From Ruminococcus sp. (GTDB taxonomy: Bacteria > Bacillota > Clostridia > Oscillospirales > Ruminococcaceae), in assembly GCA_017519145.1 (NCBI GenBank), contig JAFWTA010000015.1, positions 1-64,000 of the forward strand: 64,000 bases of DNA, in the 5' to 3' direction. This document shows, one piece after another, positions 39,190 through 47,594 of the stretch; positions within the stretch are counted from its first letter, which is position 1; the number at the start of each line of letters is the position of its first letter. The position numbers were made by a program, and so were the translations under genes. Under the pieces are notes generated by a model. That model ran no database searches. It saw nothing but the letters and a program-made list of their open reading frames with translations, and was not told where the DNA came from.

Positions 39190-41448
39190 TCAGCTGAGCT
39201 CGGTGCCGCCCCACTCCACAACTGTAAAGCCCTTTCTCTCAAAGGTCCCAAGCTGCTGAGGCTCGATATCCACGGAGTCCTCAATGGGTCTGTATGCCAT
39301 GAATACGCGGAGCATACTGTCGGGTACGGGAGTGATGTCAAGCTTTGCGGTGTCGGTATATGCCTTGCCCTGGAAGGTGATGAGATTGTACGCATTGTGC
39401 TCCATTCTGGGCAGCCAGTATACGATGAATTCGTTCATCTCATCCTCGGTAAGACCCATATATGCCAGCTTTTCCTTCAGGAAGCTCTCGGTATCCTCTC
39501 CTGCCACACAGAAGCCCTTTGACAGGTCGAACTTAGTTGTGCAGTCAACGCTGTCCCAGAAAAGGTATCTGTGGTGTGTGCCGTCAGCTTTGTTGAGAAG
39601 CGAGCCGTCGGGATAGGCTGTAACGTCCCAGCCGCCGTTATATCTGGGATATGTGGTGGAGAGTCTGGACTCGGTAAGCTCAAGCTCCACATGAACATCG
39701 GTCTCCTCCTCGGGATAGAGATAAATAACGGGCTTATCTATCAGTTCATATTTAAACTCGATATTCTTCTCGCCGTCACAGCTAACTCTTACCCAGCCTC
39801 TTTCAGTATCTGTTATCTCAGCATATACCCAATCGGGAGACTCAGGATCATAGCCGTACTCCGTGAGATTGGTACCCATGGGAACAGTCTTCAATACCTC
39901 ATACTCGGTCCCGGGGCCTGCATACAGTTTTCTGTCGGGTCCTGTTATTATAAATTCGCCATGGGCAGTAGAAATCTTTTCCGGCCATACGGGCATAGAA
40001 AGACTTTTCAGCAGCGCTCGTCTCATAGCAGGGAGGTCGAGCGAGTTTATGCAGTTATCACGGCAGTAATCTGCGGCTTCCCAATTTTTGAGCTCTGCAT
40101 CGGAAGCTCCTGTGAGCCATCTCTGCACCAGTATCAGATCGGAAACAGCAAGCCTTCTGTCACCGTTCACATCGCCGAAGGGTCTCCATTTCAGATCATA
40201 GTTTACCTCCCTGAAGTCCGGAGTCTCTGATATCAGCTCAATATCGTTTATTTCATATGCACCCGCAGGAGAATCGTATTCAAAGGCATAACTCCAGTTC
40301 TCCGAATAGGCATTGTCATCATCTACTGTACAGGGATTAGCTGTAATATCAAATATCCTGCTTGTTGCAGGTACGCCTCTCGTGGTTGAAAGAAGATAGA
40401 TATTGCGGCTGTCATCATCGGGAATGTCTATGAGCTCTCCCGTGTCTGCATCAATGAAAGAGAACTGGGTATTGATCTTTCTGTAGGGAGACCAGTTGAG
40501 CACAACAGAGCAGTTGTCCTTTATCTCGAATTTTCCTGTTGTGGAGACAACAGGCTCAGTATCCGAGAATGTCCTGCCCCTCCTCCACTCAACTTCTGCC
40601 ATGCCGTCAGCCACGGGCTTATAGACGAAAACCGAGGAGATAGGTGTGTCGTCAACGGGCTGAAGCTCAAAGAGGGCGCACTGCGACTCCATGAACTCCT
40701 CTATCCTGCCCTCGCCGCTCTGCTCCATTCTCACGGAAGCACCTGCGCTGGGGTTGTAGTTGGTCCAGTATGCGATATAGTTATCGTGAACCGAGACCTC
40801 ACCGTATTTCATGACAAAATCATTGTACTCGGGAACACTGTCGGGAAGCCAGCTGTAAATGTCTGTCTCAACTGTATTGCCGTCCTTTCTTTCAAAGGTG
40901 TATTCCCTTGTGGTGACATATTCACCGTCATCGTTCTTTTTCTGCCATAAGACTGTCAGATCCTCGCCCGGCATCACACGGAACATCTCCACCTCAAAGG
41001 CATCCTGTGTCTTTCGGTCCTGCCAGTGCTCAAAGAAGCTGTAATCGTGGGAATACAGACCTATGCTGTCACAGTACTCATTATAAGCATTTACCGCGTC
41101 CATGTCATCGGGATCGGGCTTCTGCGGTATTTCAAGCTCAAAGAACTGCTGACCTGCACCTGCGGGAGTATTTATATCCGCCATGCTGCCCGAGATGCCG
41201 AACTTATAGTCGTTCTTCATGAAGTGGGGAACTCTCCTCATCATGCAGATGTAATTATCTGCCACATAGCATTTTCCGTGCTTATTGTAAAGCTGCATTG
41301 CTTCTGCGAAGTTTGTGGGCGTCCAGTCGGGAAGTGTGCCTATGATGGACTCGCGGTCGTTCTCATCGGCAGCTGCCGTCAGCTGCACAGGTGCCGCAGA
41401 TGCCAGCATAAGAGCTGCTGTCATCAGTGATATCAGTGTTTTTTTCAT
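39190..41448 (-). CDS. Secreted dockerin protein with SH3-like and KPVIYLYP modules
   Basis: A 752-residue secreted protein. The signal peptide ends about PVQLTAAA. Residues about 30-410 contain the module family shared with the gene at 28529-30286 (ETDIYSWLPDSVPEYNDFV). A dockerin-like pair lies at about 418-475; the first loop GDVNGDRRLAVSD lacks Asp at position 9 and the second (ADYCRDNCINSLD) has Cys in place of Asn, so calcium binding may be weak. An SH3b-like domain follows (LYAGPGTEYEVLKTVPMG), then a C-terminal module starting KPVIYLYPEEETDV, seen in many secreted Firmicutes proteins without known function. Promoter at 41501-41529. Confidence 0.8.
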   Translation of the reverse strand: MKKTLISLMTAALMLASAAPVQLTAAADENDRESIIGTLPDWTPTNFAEAMQLYNKHGKCYVADNYICMMRRVPHFMKNDYKFGISGSMADINTPAGAGQQFFELEIPQKPDPDDMDAVNAYNEYCDSIGLYSHDYSFFEHWQDRKTQDAFEVEMFRVMPGEDLTVLWQKKNDDGEYVTTREYTFERKDGNTVETDIYSWLPDSVPEYNDFVMKYGEVSVHDNYIAYWTNYNPSAGASVRMEQSGEGRIEEFMESQCALFELQPVDDTPISSVFVYKPVADGMAEVEWRRGRTFSDTEPVVSTTGKFEIKDNCSVVLNWSPYRKINTQFSFIDADTGELIDIPDDDSRNIYLLSTTRGVPATSRIFDITANPCTVDDDNAYSENWSYAFEYDSPAGAYEINDIELISETPDFREVNYDLKWRPFGDVNGDRRLAVSDLILVQRWLTGASDAELKNWEAADYCRDNCINSLDLPAMRRALLKSLSMPVWPEKISTAHGEFIITGPDRKLYAGPGTEYEVLKTVPMGTNLTEYGYDPESPDWVYAEITDTERGWVRVSCDGEKNIEFKYELIDKPVIYLYPEEETDVHVELELTESRLSTTYPRYNGGWDVTAYPDGSLLNKADGTHHRYLFWDSVDCTTKFDLSKGFCVAGEDTESFLKEKLAYMGLTEDEMNEFIVYWLPRMEHNAYNLITFQGKAYTDTAKLDITPVPDSMLRVFMAYRPIEDSVDIEPQQLGTFERKGFTVVEWGGTELS

Positions 41449-41500
41449 GTCATTTCCTCCATTCTGTTTAAGATATAGTTTTCACGTTGTCTATAAGTCT

Positions 41501-41529
41501 ATTATATGCCTGTATTGCGTAAAATTCAA
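41501..41529 (-). promoter_or_regulatory. Promoter of the 752-aa dockerin gene
   Basis: Minus strand TTGAAT (41524-41529), 17 bases, TATAAT (41501-41506). Confidence 0.7.
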
Positions 41530-41538
41530 TCAACAACG

Positions 41539-42138
41539 TCAATTCCCGCCACTTCCGAAGCAGAACTCCCTGCAGGCTGTGCGGTAGCACAGATAAGCCT
41601 GATAAAGTACAACATCCTCATCGGGGTCAAGGTCGGGATCGGTGATCCATTTCGACCTTTTCCCCTCATAGTTTGTAGCTTCATCATTAAGGGTGACGGT
41701 CTTTCCCGAGATAAGGAAAAAGGTGAGCTTTGACCTTACCCATGTATCCTCATCATCTTTCATGTACTTATACAGCAGCGAGCCCGAACGCTCTTTGCGC
41801 TCACGGTTGCTTCTCGTACATTCGTAATGGGAATACTTTGCATCCTCTATCTCTGCATAGTAGAGCTTTCTGTGTCTGTGCAGGGTCTTTATCACTATAT
41901 GGTCCTCATTGATGATGAGCCTTGCACCGTATATCCTTTCGGCTATGTACAGAAAGATGAATATCACCTCGGCTATTCCGCAGACCGCTGCCAGACGTAT
42001 CAGCACCAACGTGGGAAATACAAAGGTAACGTCAAGTCCCAGAAACAGGAACAGCGCCAATGCGGCTAAAATGACTATCCAAGGGAGAGCTATCCCCCAG
42101 TTGTACAGAGATGATATATGCTTTATCCTGAACTTCAT
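41539..42138 (-). CDS. Membrane protein with PH-like domain
   Basis: A 199-residue protein starting MKFRIKH. Two hydrophobic segments (about 16-34 and 42-68) are followed by a soluble beta-rich part (ARLIINEDHIVIKTLHRHRKLYYAEIED) that resembles bacterial PH domains. It ends with DEDVVLYQAYLCYRTACRE. The same start, topology and ending (DEDVPLYQAYQVIRSKLY) occur in the protein at 44163-44663, so the two are paralogues flanking the LytTR gene. ATG at 42138 follows GAGGTGAC; a GTG nine bases earlier overlaps the ribosome site. It is the last gene of the leftward LytTR operon. Confidence 0.75.
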   Translation of the reverse strand: MKFRIKHISSLYNWGIALPWIVILAALALFLFLGLDVTFVFPTLVLIRLAAVCGIAEVIFIFLYIAERIYGARLIINEDHIVIKTLHRHRKLYYAEIEDAKYSHYECTRSNRERKERSGSLLYKYMKDDEDTWVRSKLTFFLISGKTVTLNDEATNYEGKRSKWITDPDLDPDEDVVLYQAYLCYRTACREFCFGSGGN

Positions 42139-42181
42139 TCCCGTCACCTCACTTGACAGTTATCCGTGCCGACAGACCGGC

Positions 42182-42619
42182 TTACTTATCCTGTTCTGCT
42201 TTTGAATAGCGCTTTTTGAGCTGCTGGTTCATTACAGAAGCGTGCTTTTTGTCCACAAGATAGTGAACAGAACAGGTGAACAGATATATGCACACCACCG
42301 CAAGGAATGTCAGCAGCACCGACATGGGAGTTATGCTGCACCAGCCAAATGCCTTCAGCATCAGCAGTGTTACCCCGAATATCACAAGAAAATGAACTAT
42401 CCACAGTATCAGTGACAGCCTGACGCTTTTGGTGTCAAAGCAGAGCAGTACTGCCGAGGGGAGGGCGGTTATAAATCCGCTGAGCAGTATCTCCCACAGG
42501 ATAACGCTGTTCATCTGCTGTCCCGATACTGTCAGGAATATGGCAGCCGCGATCAGCACAGCTGTGGTTATGTCCACAAAATAATGCAATAATGATACAA
42601 AAAATTCCTTTACCATCAT
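42182..42619 (-). CDS. DUF3021-family membrane protein
   Basis: A 145-residue protein with four hydrophobic helices (about 10-30, 41-60, 70-93, 98-118) and a basic tail. It matches the DUF3021 type, which is habitually encoded directly after a LytTR regulator and may restrain it at the membrane. The start overlaps the LytTR stop (ATGA), with a second ATG 3 bases later; both share GAGGAGG. The coupled pair resembles the known LytTR regulatory system type in which a small membrane protein inhibits the regulator. Confidence 0.85.
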   Translation of the reverse strand: MMVKEFFVSLLHYFVDITTAVLIAAAIFLTVSGQQMNSVILWEILLSGFITALPSAVLLCFDTKSVRLSLILWIVHFLVIFGVTLLMLKAFGWCSITPMSVLLTFLAVVCIYLFTCSVHYLVDKKHASVMNQQLKKRYSKAEQDK

Positions 42620-43065
42620 TCGACCTCCTCAATGCCGAGCTTGACCTTCAGGCTGTGTACATACTGCCTTGAGATCACTACCTTTTCGCCGTTTTTCAGA
42701 TGAGCCTCAAGCTTTCCGCTGAAAAGCGGTGAAAGGTAGTCTATTTTCTCCATATTTACTATCATGGACTTTGAACATCGCACGAAATCCATAGGTGCGA
42801 AAAGCTCCTCCAGCTCATATAGCTTGTACTTGACCTCATAGACGTCCGAACGGTAATATGCAAAAACGCGGTTCTCGTTCGACTCAAAATAGTATACGTC
42901 CTGATAGTTCAGCCGCACTATCTTATCGTCCATATAGCCTGTGAGCTCTGTATTCGCAGTCTGATATGAAAGCAGCATGGAGATGAGTCTCTGATCGGGT
43001 GACGCGCACCTTACGATCACAACATCTTCATCGCCCGCCTGAGGGGATTCGATTATAATTCTCAT
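42616..43065 (-). CDS. LytTR-domain DNA-binding regulator
   Basis: A 149-residue single-domain regulator. There is no receiver domain; residues about 43-145 are a LytTR domain (VRLNYQDVYYFESNENRVFAYY, FVRCSKSMIVNMEKIDYLSP, KVVISRQYVHSLKVKLG). LytTR proteins bind direct repeats about 21 bp apart. Three such repeats lie about 1 kb away at 44046-44096, before the paralogous membrane protein gene. It is coupled to DUF3021 downstream and follows the MBL gene by 35 bases. Start ATG follows GGAGGCAGATC. Confidence 0.93.
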   Translation of the reverse strand: MRIIIESPQAGDEDVVIVRCASPDQRLISMLLSYQTANTELTGYMDDKIVRLNYQDVYYFESNENRVFAYYRSDVYEVKYKLYELEELFAPMDFVRCSKSMIVNMEKIDYLSPLFSGKLEAHLKNGEKVVISRQYVHSLKVKLGIEEVE

Positions 43066-43100
43066 GATCTGCCTCCGCTTTTAGTTAGTTTGTTACGGTG

Positions 43101-43877
43101 TCATATGCTGAGTGTGCCGCCGTGCTCAAGCTTGTATACAGGCGCACGTTCCTTCATGTATCTCTCAAAATCCGAGGTATCTATGTCTTTGCTGAATGGT
43201 GGGAAGGTATCGTCAAAATGTGTCAGCAGGACCGCTTTCGGCTTCAGCCTGCCATATATGTCCGCTGCGATATCGCACAGCCTGTCCGATCCCTGATAAG
43301 GGAAAAACGCAAGATCAGCGCCCTTGGGATAATCCGTATCCTCCGCCAGTGCAAGGCTTCCCAGTATGAGTATGCTCCTGCCGCCGATCTCTATGAAATA
43401 GCACAGTGTCTCTTTCTTTTCAAGGCAGGATGTGAATTTTCTCACCTTTCCCACAAGGTCTCTGCGGTTCTGTATCACCCGCCTGCTGCACAGTGTCCTC
43501 AGACAGTCGCAGGCGTTCATGCGTATGTGTCTGCCCTGACAGGCTGTTATCCTGAAGTCTCCCACCGAAAAAACCGAGCCTGCCCTTATAAGGTGCAGAT
43601 TTCTCTTGGGGACTCCCTTTTTCAGCAGCGACTGATAGGGCGCACGGGTACAGTAGACCGCCGTGTCCTTATGTGCTATCCCGGCGATACTGCCGATATG
43701 GTCATAGTGTCCGTGTGAGACAAGTATATTACGGCAGTCCGCAAATGCGTCTGCCGCCACCTTTATCCTGCTGTCAGGGAACGGAAAAAACGGGTCTATA
43801 AGGAGCTGAGAACTGCCGCTGGCGATCCGAACGGAAGCTGTGCCGTACCATGTGATCTCTATTCTGTTTTCATCCAC
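43101..43877 (-). CDS. Metallo-beta-lactamase-fold hydrolase
   Basis: A 258-residue MBL-fold protein of the UlaG/YfhI-like type without signal peptide. ITWYGTASVRI at the N-terminus and the metal motif SHGHYDHIG (HxHxDH) near residues 54-62 are followed by LILGSLALAED and LLTHFDD, giving later metal ligands. The usual His in the second ligand set is not certain. The start is GTG at 43877, after AAGGAG. It heads the leftward operon that continues into LytTR, DUF3021 and the PH-like protein. Substrate unknown. Confidence 0.82.
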   Translation of the reverse strand: MDENRIEITWYGTASVRIASGSSQLLIDPFFPFPDSRIKVAADAFADCRNILVSHGHYDHIGSIAGIAHKDTAVYCTRAPYQSLLKKGVPKRNLHLIRAGSVFSVGDFRITACQGRHIRMNACDCLRTLCSRRVIQNRRDLVGKVRKFTSCLEKKETLCYFIEIGGRSILILGSLALAEDTDYPKGADLAFFPYQGSDRLCDIAADIYGRLKPKAVLLTHFDDTFPPFSKDIDTSDFERYMKERAPVYKLEHGGTLSI

Positions 43878-43910
43878 GCATGATCAGCTCCTTCGCTGTA
43901 TGTTCACTTC

Positions 43911-43939
43911 ATTTTAACATATCCCGTGATATTATTCAA
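43911..43939 (-). promoter_or_regulatory. Promoter of the MBL-LytTR operon
   Basis: Minus strand TTGAAT (43934-43939), 17 bases, TAAAAT (43911-43916). Confidence 0.65.
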
Positions 43940-44045
43940 TGGCTGAGCGAAAAAATAAAAGCACATCCGCTCCCCGACTGCCGCAAGCGAACACAGCCTG
44001 TTCGTACCATATATATGATAACATAGATAAGAATTGACTGTCAAT

Positions 44046-44096
44046 GCAACTTACCCCCCGAAAAACGCAACTTACCCTGCGAATACGCATCTTACC
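44046..44096. promoter_or_regulatory. Three phased direct repeats, probable LytTR operators
   Basis: GCAACTTACC (44046-44055), GCAACTTACC (44067-44076) and GCATCTTACC (44087-44096), spaced 21 and 20 bases, about two helical turns. This matches the direct-repeat architecture of LytTR sites such as the ComE box. They lie just upstream of a consensus promoter. Confidence 0.75.
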
Positions 44097-44105
44097 GGAA
44101 AACTG

Positions 44106-44134
44106 TTGACACACCGGTGATATGGCTGTATAAT
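44106..44134 (+). promoter_or_regulatory. Promoter of the 166-aa membrane protein gene
   Basis: TTGACA (44106-44111), 17 bases, TATAAT (44129-44134). The nearest LytTR-like repeat ends 9 bases before the -35 box. Confidence 0.85.
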
Positions 44135-44162
44135 CATAAAAAACGCAGAGGAGGCGCCTTTA

Positions 44163-44663
44163 ATGACATTCAGGATAAAACACGAGACAAAAGCAGTTCT
44201 GTTCATTGCACTTGCAGCTATGCTGTTATTCTTTTTATTTATGTTCCTTTCCGTTATTTCACCGTTCCTGATTTTCGTTTCTACGTTCTTTATGGCAGCT
44301 GCGCTGGTCTGCGCCCTGCTGTACTTCATCGAACAGGCTGTGGGGACCTCAATTATCATAGAGGACAGCGATATTACCATAAAGCGCCTCTGGAAAAAGA
44401 ATACCATAGCTCTCAGCGATATCATCGACGTCCGCATCGAGCCATACACACGCTATCGTCATCCCTCACGCAGAGTCGCATACACGGAGTTTCGTATGCG
44501 TATGACCATTGACGTTGAAAACGGCGATGAAATAGTGCTTACCGACAAGGCAACAGGAGTGAATAATGTCGCAGACTTTCTGCTTGAAAGGCACGAAAGG
44601 ATCCCCGACGAGGACGTTCCGCTGTACCAAGCCTATCAGGTGATACGATCAAAGCTATACTGA
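44163..44663 (+). CDS. Membrane protein, paralogue of the PH-like protein at 41539-42138
   Basis: A 166-residue protein starting MTFRIKH. Two membrane segments (about 13-31 and 35-58) precede a beta-rich cytoplasmic part (TSIIIEDSDITIKRLWKKN), and the ending DEDVPLYQAYQVI is shared with its paralogue. The promoter carries three LytTR-type repeats, so it is a likely target of the adjacent LytTR regulator. Ribosome site GAGGAGG lies 9 bases upstream. It is monocistronic with a strong terminator. It may act as a membrane sensor or effector of the LytTR/DUF3021 system; that is inference. Confidence 0.78.
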   Translation: MTFRIKHETKAVLFIALAAMLLFFLFMFLSVISPFLIFVSTFFMAAALVCALLYFIEQAVGTSIIIEDSDITIKRLWKKNTIALSDIIDVRIEPYTRYRHPSRRVAYTEFRMRMTIDVENGDEIVLTDKATGVNNVADFLLERHERIPDEDVPLYQAYQVIRSKLY

Positions 44664-44676
44664 GCCTTACACGAAG

Positions 44677-44714
44677 AAAAGGACTTCAGATCACGCAGGG
44701 TCTGAAGTCCTTTT
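44677..44714. terminator. Strong bidirectional terminator
   Basis: AAAAGGACTTCAGA (44677-44690) pairs with TCTGAAGTCCTTTT (44701-44714), 14 perfect pairs. It lies between the convergent membrane protein gene and PL11 gene. Confidence 0.9.
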
Positions 44715-44723
44715 CGTTTTGCA

Positions 44724-47393
44724 TTATATTTCGGGGAGAGAGGTTATCTTGCCAAGCAGGTAATTCTGTATCGCGAGGGCATCATTGGAGGTCATTCCGT
44801 CGCCGCCGCCCGAGCAGTCTGCGTTTATCCTGCCCTGAGCTGTCAGGTGAAGCTCCTCTGTGCCGTCTATGCCGAATCTGTCGGGGTTTGAAAGCGCCTG
44901 CATAATGAGTATGGCGTCGGCAAGGTCAACCGTACCGTCACAGTTTGTGTCACCATATACCGTGCTGCCGCTCTGCACTGTAACAGGCTCGGCAAACCAG
45001 TTCTGTCCGCCGCTGCCGTTAATGGTCTGCTCGAATACGTTGCCATCACTGCCGCTGACGGTGACACAGGAGCGGTCTCCCGATATCTTGGCAGCTATCT
45101 TATAGGAGCCGTCACCGTTAGCCACGAACCTGAACTGCTGGTTATCGCCGTTATTAAGGGTATAGAGCTCGATATTCGTACCGTCCTCGGTCTTTTTTGC
45201 GTGAACGTCCATCGCGTAGTCCGTTCCCTCATCCAGCAGGGATACAAGACAGAAGTAACCGTTTCCTGCGGATACAGCCCTGAACCTGCTCTGCTGTCCT
45301 TTAGCCGCGGACTGGGAGATATTGGCGTTCTTTTCCGCATTGCTGCCATCAACTCCGAGATAAAGTCCGCTGTCCGCATTGCGGAAGGCGTATATCTCTC
45401 CGTCCTTTATCTCCGCGGCAGGCTTTCCCGTTACAACAGGCTCCGCACTCACGGTCTGAGTTGTAGTCACGGGCTGAGTTGTAGTCACAGGCTGAGTTGT
45501 AGTCACAGGCTCGGTCACGATGGGCTCAACGGGAATATCCGTCCTGTCGGGAGTATTGTTCAGCAGCACCTTGGGTCTTGCAGGAATGGGAGCATCGCTT
45601 CCGAGGTAATAGCTCACATGGGGAGGCTGGTTGTATGAAGACTGCTGACAGCAGTTCTGTGCGCGGTACTGCATATCGTGCATGAGAGTAGTCAGGCGCA
45701 CCTTTGTGGTATCTGTGGTACACCAGATGCGGAGCTTGCTGTTGTCGTCCGTCCTCATGATGAGCTCCTCACGCCAGTCGCCGAAAAGGTCAGCCGTCAT
45801 GCAGGGCACCGACTTTGAGCTGTTGTTGGAGCCGCAGCCGTTTGCCGTAAATATGCGGTCTATCTTGTTTGCTCCCGTCATCTTTGATATCTTGTTCCCG
45901 TCGAGTATCTCGCGCTCAAGGTCGCCGTCCCAGTAGATGAAGAAGTTCTGTGCAGGCTTGGTGCCGCCTATCTTCTTTCCTGCTGAGTCATATACACTGC
46001 CGTCGGCAGCTCCCCAGAACTCCGCGCCCTTATTGCCTGCCCAGATATTGTCTGCGGCGCAGCGTCCGGTGTCCTTGGTGAAGCTGATATGGAATACCCT
46101 CTTGCCTGTTTTTGCGTCATAGCAGGTCTCGCCGTAGGGCTTGTCCTCATGGCACTGCCATACCTCAAGTCCCTCGCGGTCGGGAATAAGATCACCGACG
46201 TGCATAGCGTCACCGTGAAGGTCTCCCGATGTCCAGAGGAGCTTTCCGTTATCGTCGATGCAGCTTGCGCCCGTGAATATCTCCTGCTTACCGTCATTGT
46301 CGCAGTCGGCTGCCATTACATTATGGTTGCCGCAGCCCCAGCCTGCGGCGGACTTGTTGTTTCCGGTATCGAATACCCACCTTTTCACCAGCTTCTTGTC
46401 CCTGACGTCTATTGCGGACCATGTAAGTCTGGTGTAGTATCCTCTGCCGTATATGGCGGAGGGGTGGACTCCGTCAAGATAGGCGATACCGCTGTTCATA
46501 CGGTCAACGCGGTTGCCGTAGTTGTCGCCCCAGTCGCTTACCTTGCCTCTGGGCACGGGAAAATCAATGGTATCCAGCGCTGCTCCCGTCTTTCCGTCAA
46601 AGAGTGTCATATACTCGGGACCGCTGAGGATATAACCCTTTCCGTTCCGGTAGTCCTTGCTGCCGTCGCCTATGACCTTTCCCCTGCCGTCGGTAGTTCC
46701 ATCGGCGGTCTTTGTGATGAGCTCCGCCTTTCCGTCGCAGTCAAAGTCAGCAACGCACATCTGTGTATAGTGCTGACCCGCTCTGATATTCTTTCCCAAG
46801 TTTATGCGCCAGAGCTTTTTTCCCTCAAGTGTGTAGCAGTCAATGAGAACATCGTCGGTCTTTCCCTCCTGAGAATTGTCCTTGGAGTTGGACGGATCCC
46901 ATTTCAGGAATATCTCATACTGTCCGTCGCCGTCAACATCTCCCACAACGCAGTCATTGGGCGAATACTGGCTTCCGGGGCGGTCAAGCTTTATGTCGAA
47001 GTAGTTGGTGCCCGAGGTGAACCTGCACTTCTCCGACGAGGTCACCTTTCCGCCCTCCACACAGTCAACGCGGTACTTTGAACCCGTTCCGCCGCCGTTG
47101 TCCTGATAGCTTGTGGCGTCGCCCTTTTTGCTTGTGTAGATCAGCTTGTCATCGCGATAGAGCCTGAACTCGGCATCGTCTGCATCATCGGCGTTCCAGC
47201 GCCAGCTCACGAACATTCCGCTTCCGCTCTTGACAGCATAGACGCCCCTGTCGAGGTACTCCATTATCGCCTTGCCGTTGCCTCCCACGCCGTATGCAGC
47301 GTCAGCTGCCACAGGTGCGCTGAGATGTCCGACTGACGAAGCCGCCATTGTCAGGGCTGCAGCCGCAGCCGTCAGCCTTTTTGAGTGTTTCAT
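44724..47393 (-). CDS. PL11 rhamnogalacturonan lyase with CBM13-like module and dockerin
   Basis: An 889-residue secreted pectinase. The signal peptide ends about VAADA. A PL11 (YesW-type) rhamnogalacturonan lyase catalytic domain spans about 35-615, with calcium-binding propeller motifs such as GDVDGDGQYEIFLKWDPSN, VADFDCDGKAELITKTADGT and FGDWREELIMRT. A PVTTTQ-repeat linker follows, then a ricin-type CBM13-like module (about 665-800; FRNADSGLYLGV, DNQQFRFVANGDGSYKI). A C-terminal dockerin ends it: GDTNCDGTVDLAD, then an atypical second loop with GGG inserted. It cleaves the rhamnose-galacturonate backbone of pectin, attached to a cellulosome. ATG at 47393 is 9 bases from AAGGAGG; an ATG adjoining that site is too close. 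The divergent AraC gene is a likely regulator. Confidence 0.94.
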   Translation of the reverse strand: MKHSKRLTAAAAALTMAASSVGHLSAPVAADAAYGVGGNGKAIMEYLDRGVYAVKSGSGMFVSWRWNADDADDAEFRLYRDDKLIYTSKKGDATSYQDNGGGTGSKYRVDCVEGGKVTSSEKCRFTSGTNYFDIKLDRPGSQYSPNDCVVGDVDGDGQYEIFLKWDPSNSKDNSQEGKTDDVLIDCYTLEGKKLWRINLGKNIRAGQHYTQMCVADFDCDGKAELITKTADGTTDGRGKVIGDGSKDYRNGKGYILSGPEYMTLFDGKTGAALDTIDFPVPRGKVSDWGDNYGNRVDRMNSGIAYLDGVHPSAIYGRGYYTRLTWSAIDVRDKKLVKRWVFDTGNNKSAAGWGCGNHNVMAADCDNDGKQEIFTGASCIDDNGKLLWTSGDLHGDAMHVGDLIPDREGLEVWQCHEDKPYGETCYDAKTGKRVFHISFTKDTGRCAADNIWAGNKGAEFWGAADGSVYDSAGKKIGGTKPAQNFFIYWDGDLEREILDGNKISKMTGANKIDRIFTANGCGSNNSSKSVPCMTADLFGDWREELIMRTDDNSKLRIWCTTDTTKVRLTTLMHDMQYRAQNCCQQSSYNQPPHVSYYLGSDAPIPARPKVLLNNTPDRTDIPVEPIVTEPVTTTQPVTTTQPVTTTQTVSAEPVVTGKPAAEIKDGEIYAFRNADSGLYLGVDGSNAEKNANISQSAAKGQQSRFRAVSAGNGYFCLVSLLDEGTDYAMDVHAKKTEDGTNIELYTLNNGDNQQFRFVANGDGSYKIAAKISGDRSCVTVSGSDGNVFEQTINGSGGQNWFAEPVTVQSGSTVYGDTNCDGTVDLADAILIMQALSNPDRFGIDGTEELHLTAQGRINADCSGGGDGMTSNDALAIQNYLLGKITSLPEI
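45459..45515 (-). repeat. Short tandem repeat encoding the PVTTTQ linker
   Basis: Near-identical 18-bp units (GTAGTCAC-GGCTGAGTT forms on the plus strand) encode successive PVTTTQ blocks between the lyase and CBM13-like modules. A Thr-rich flexible linker, possibly variable in copy number. Confidence 0.75.
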
Positions 47394-47457
47394 AATACTC
47401 ATCCTCCTTGATAATTTTAATATTCCCCTGAATCACGGTCCGTTTTCCGATAACAAT

Positions 47458-47486
47458 ATAATAACATCCGACCGCGGATAAAACAA
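47458..47486 (-). promoter_or_regulatory. Candidate promoter of the PL11 gene
   Basis: Minus strand TTGTTT (47481-47486), 17 bases, TATTAT (47458-47463). The non-consensus -35 box fits an activator-dependent gene. Confidence 0.5.
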
Positions 47487-47529
47487 TGAACATTTTCAGC
47501 ATAAAATTGTGTTTTTCAATCATTTTCAT

Positions 47530-47558
47530 TTGACAATCCAAAAGCTTTAACGTATAAT
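47530..47558 (+). promoter_or_regulatory. Promoter of the AraC-family gene
   Basis: TTGACA (47530-47535), 17 bases, TATAAT (47553-47558). Confidence 0.85.
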
Positions 47559-47594
47559 TATAATAAGAAAACTACTGTGGAAAGGAGGAGCGTT

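Noticed and set aside
42616-43065. Two-component response regulator
   Set aside because: There is no receiver domain and no histidine kinase nearby. The protein is a lone LytTR domain coupled to DUF3021.
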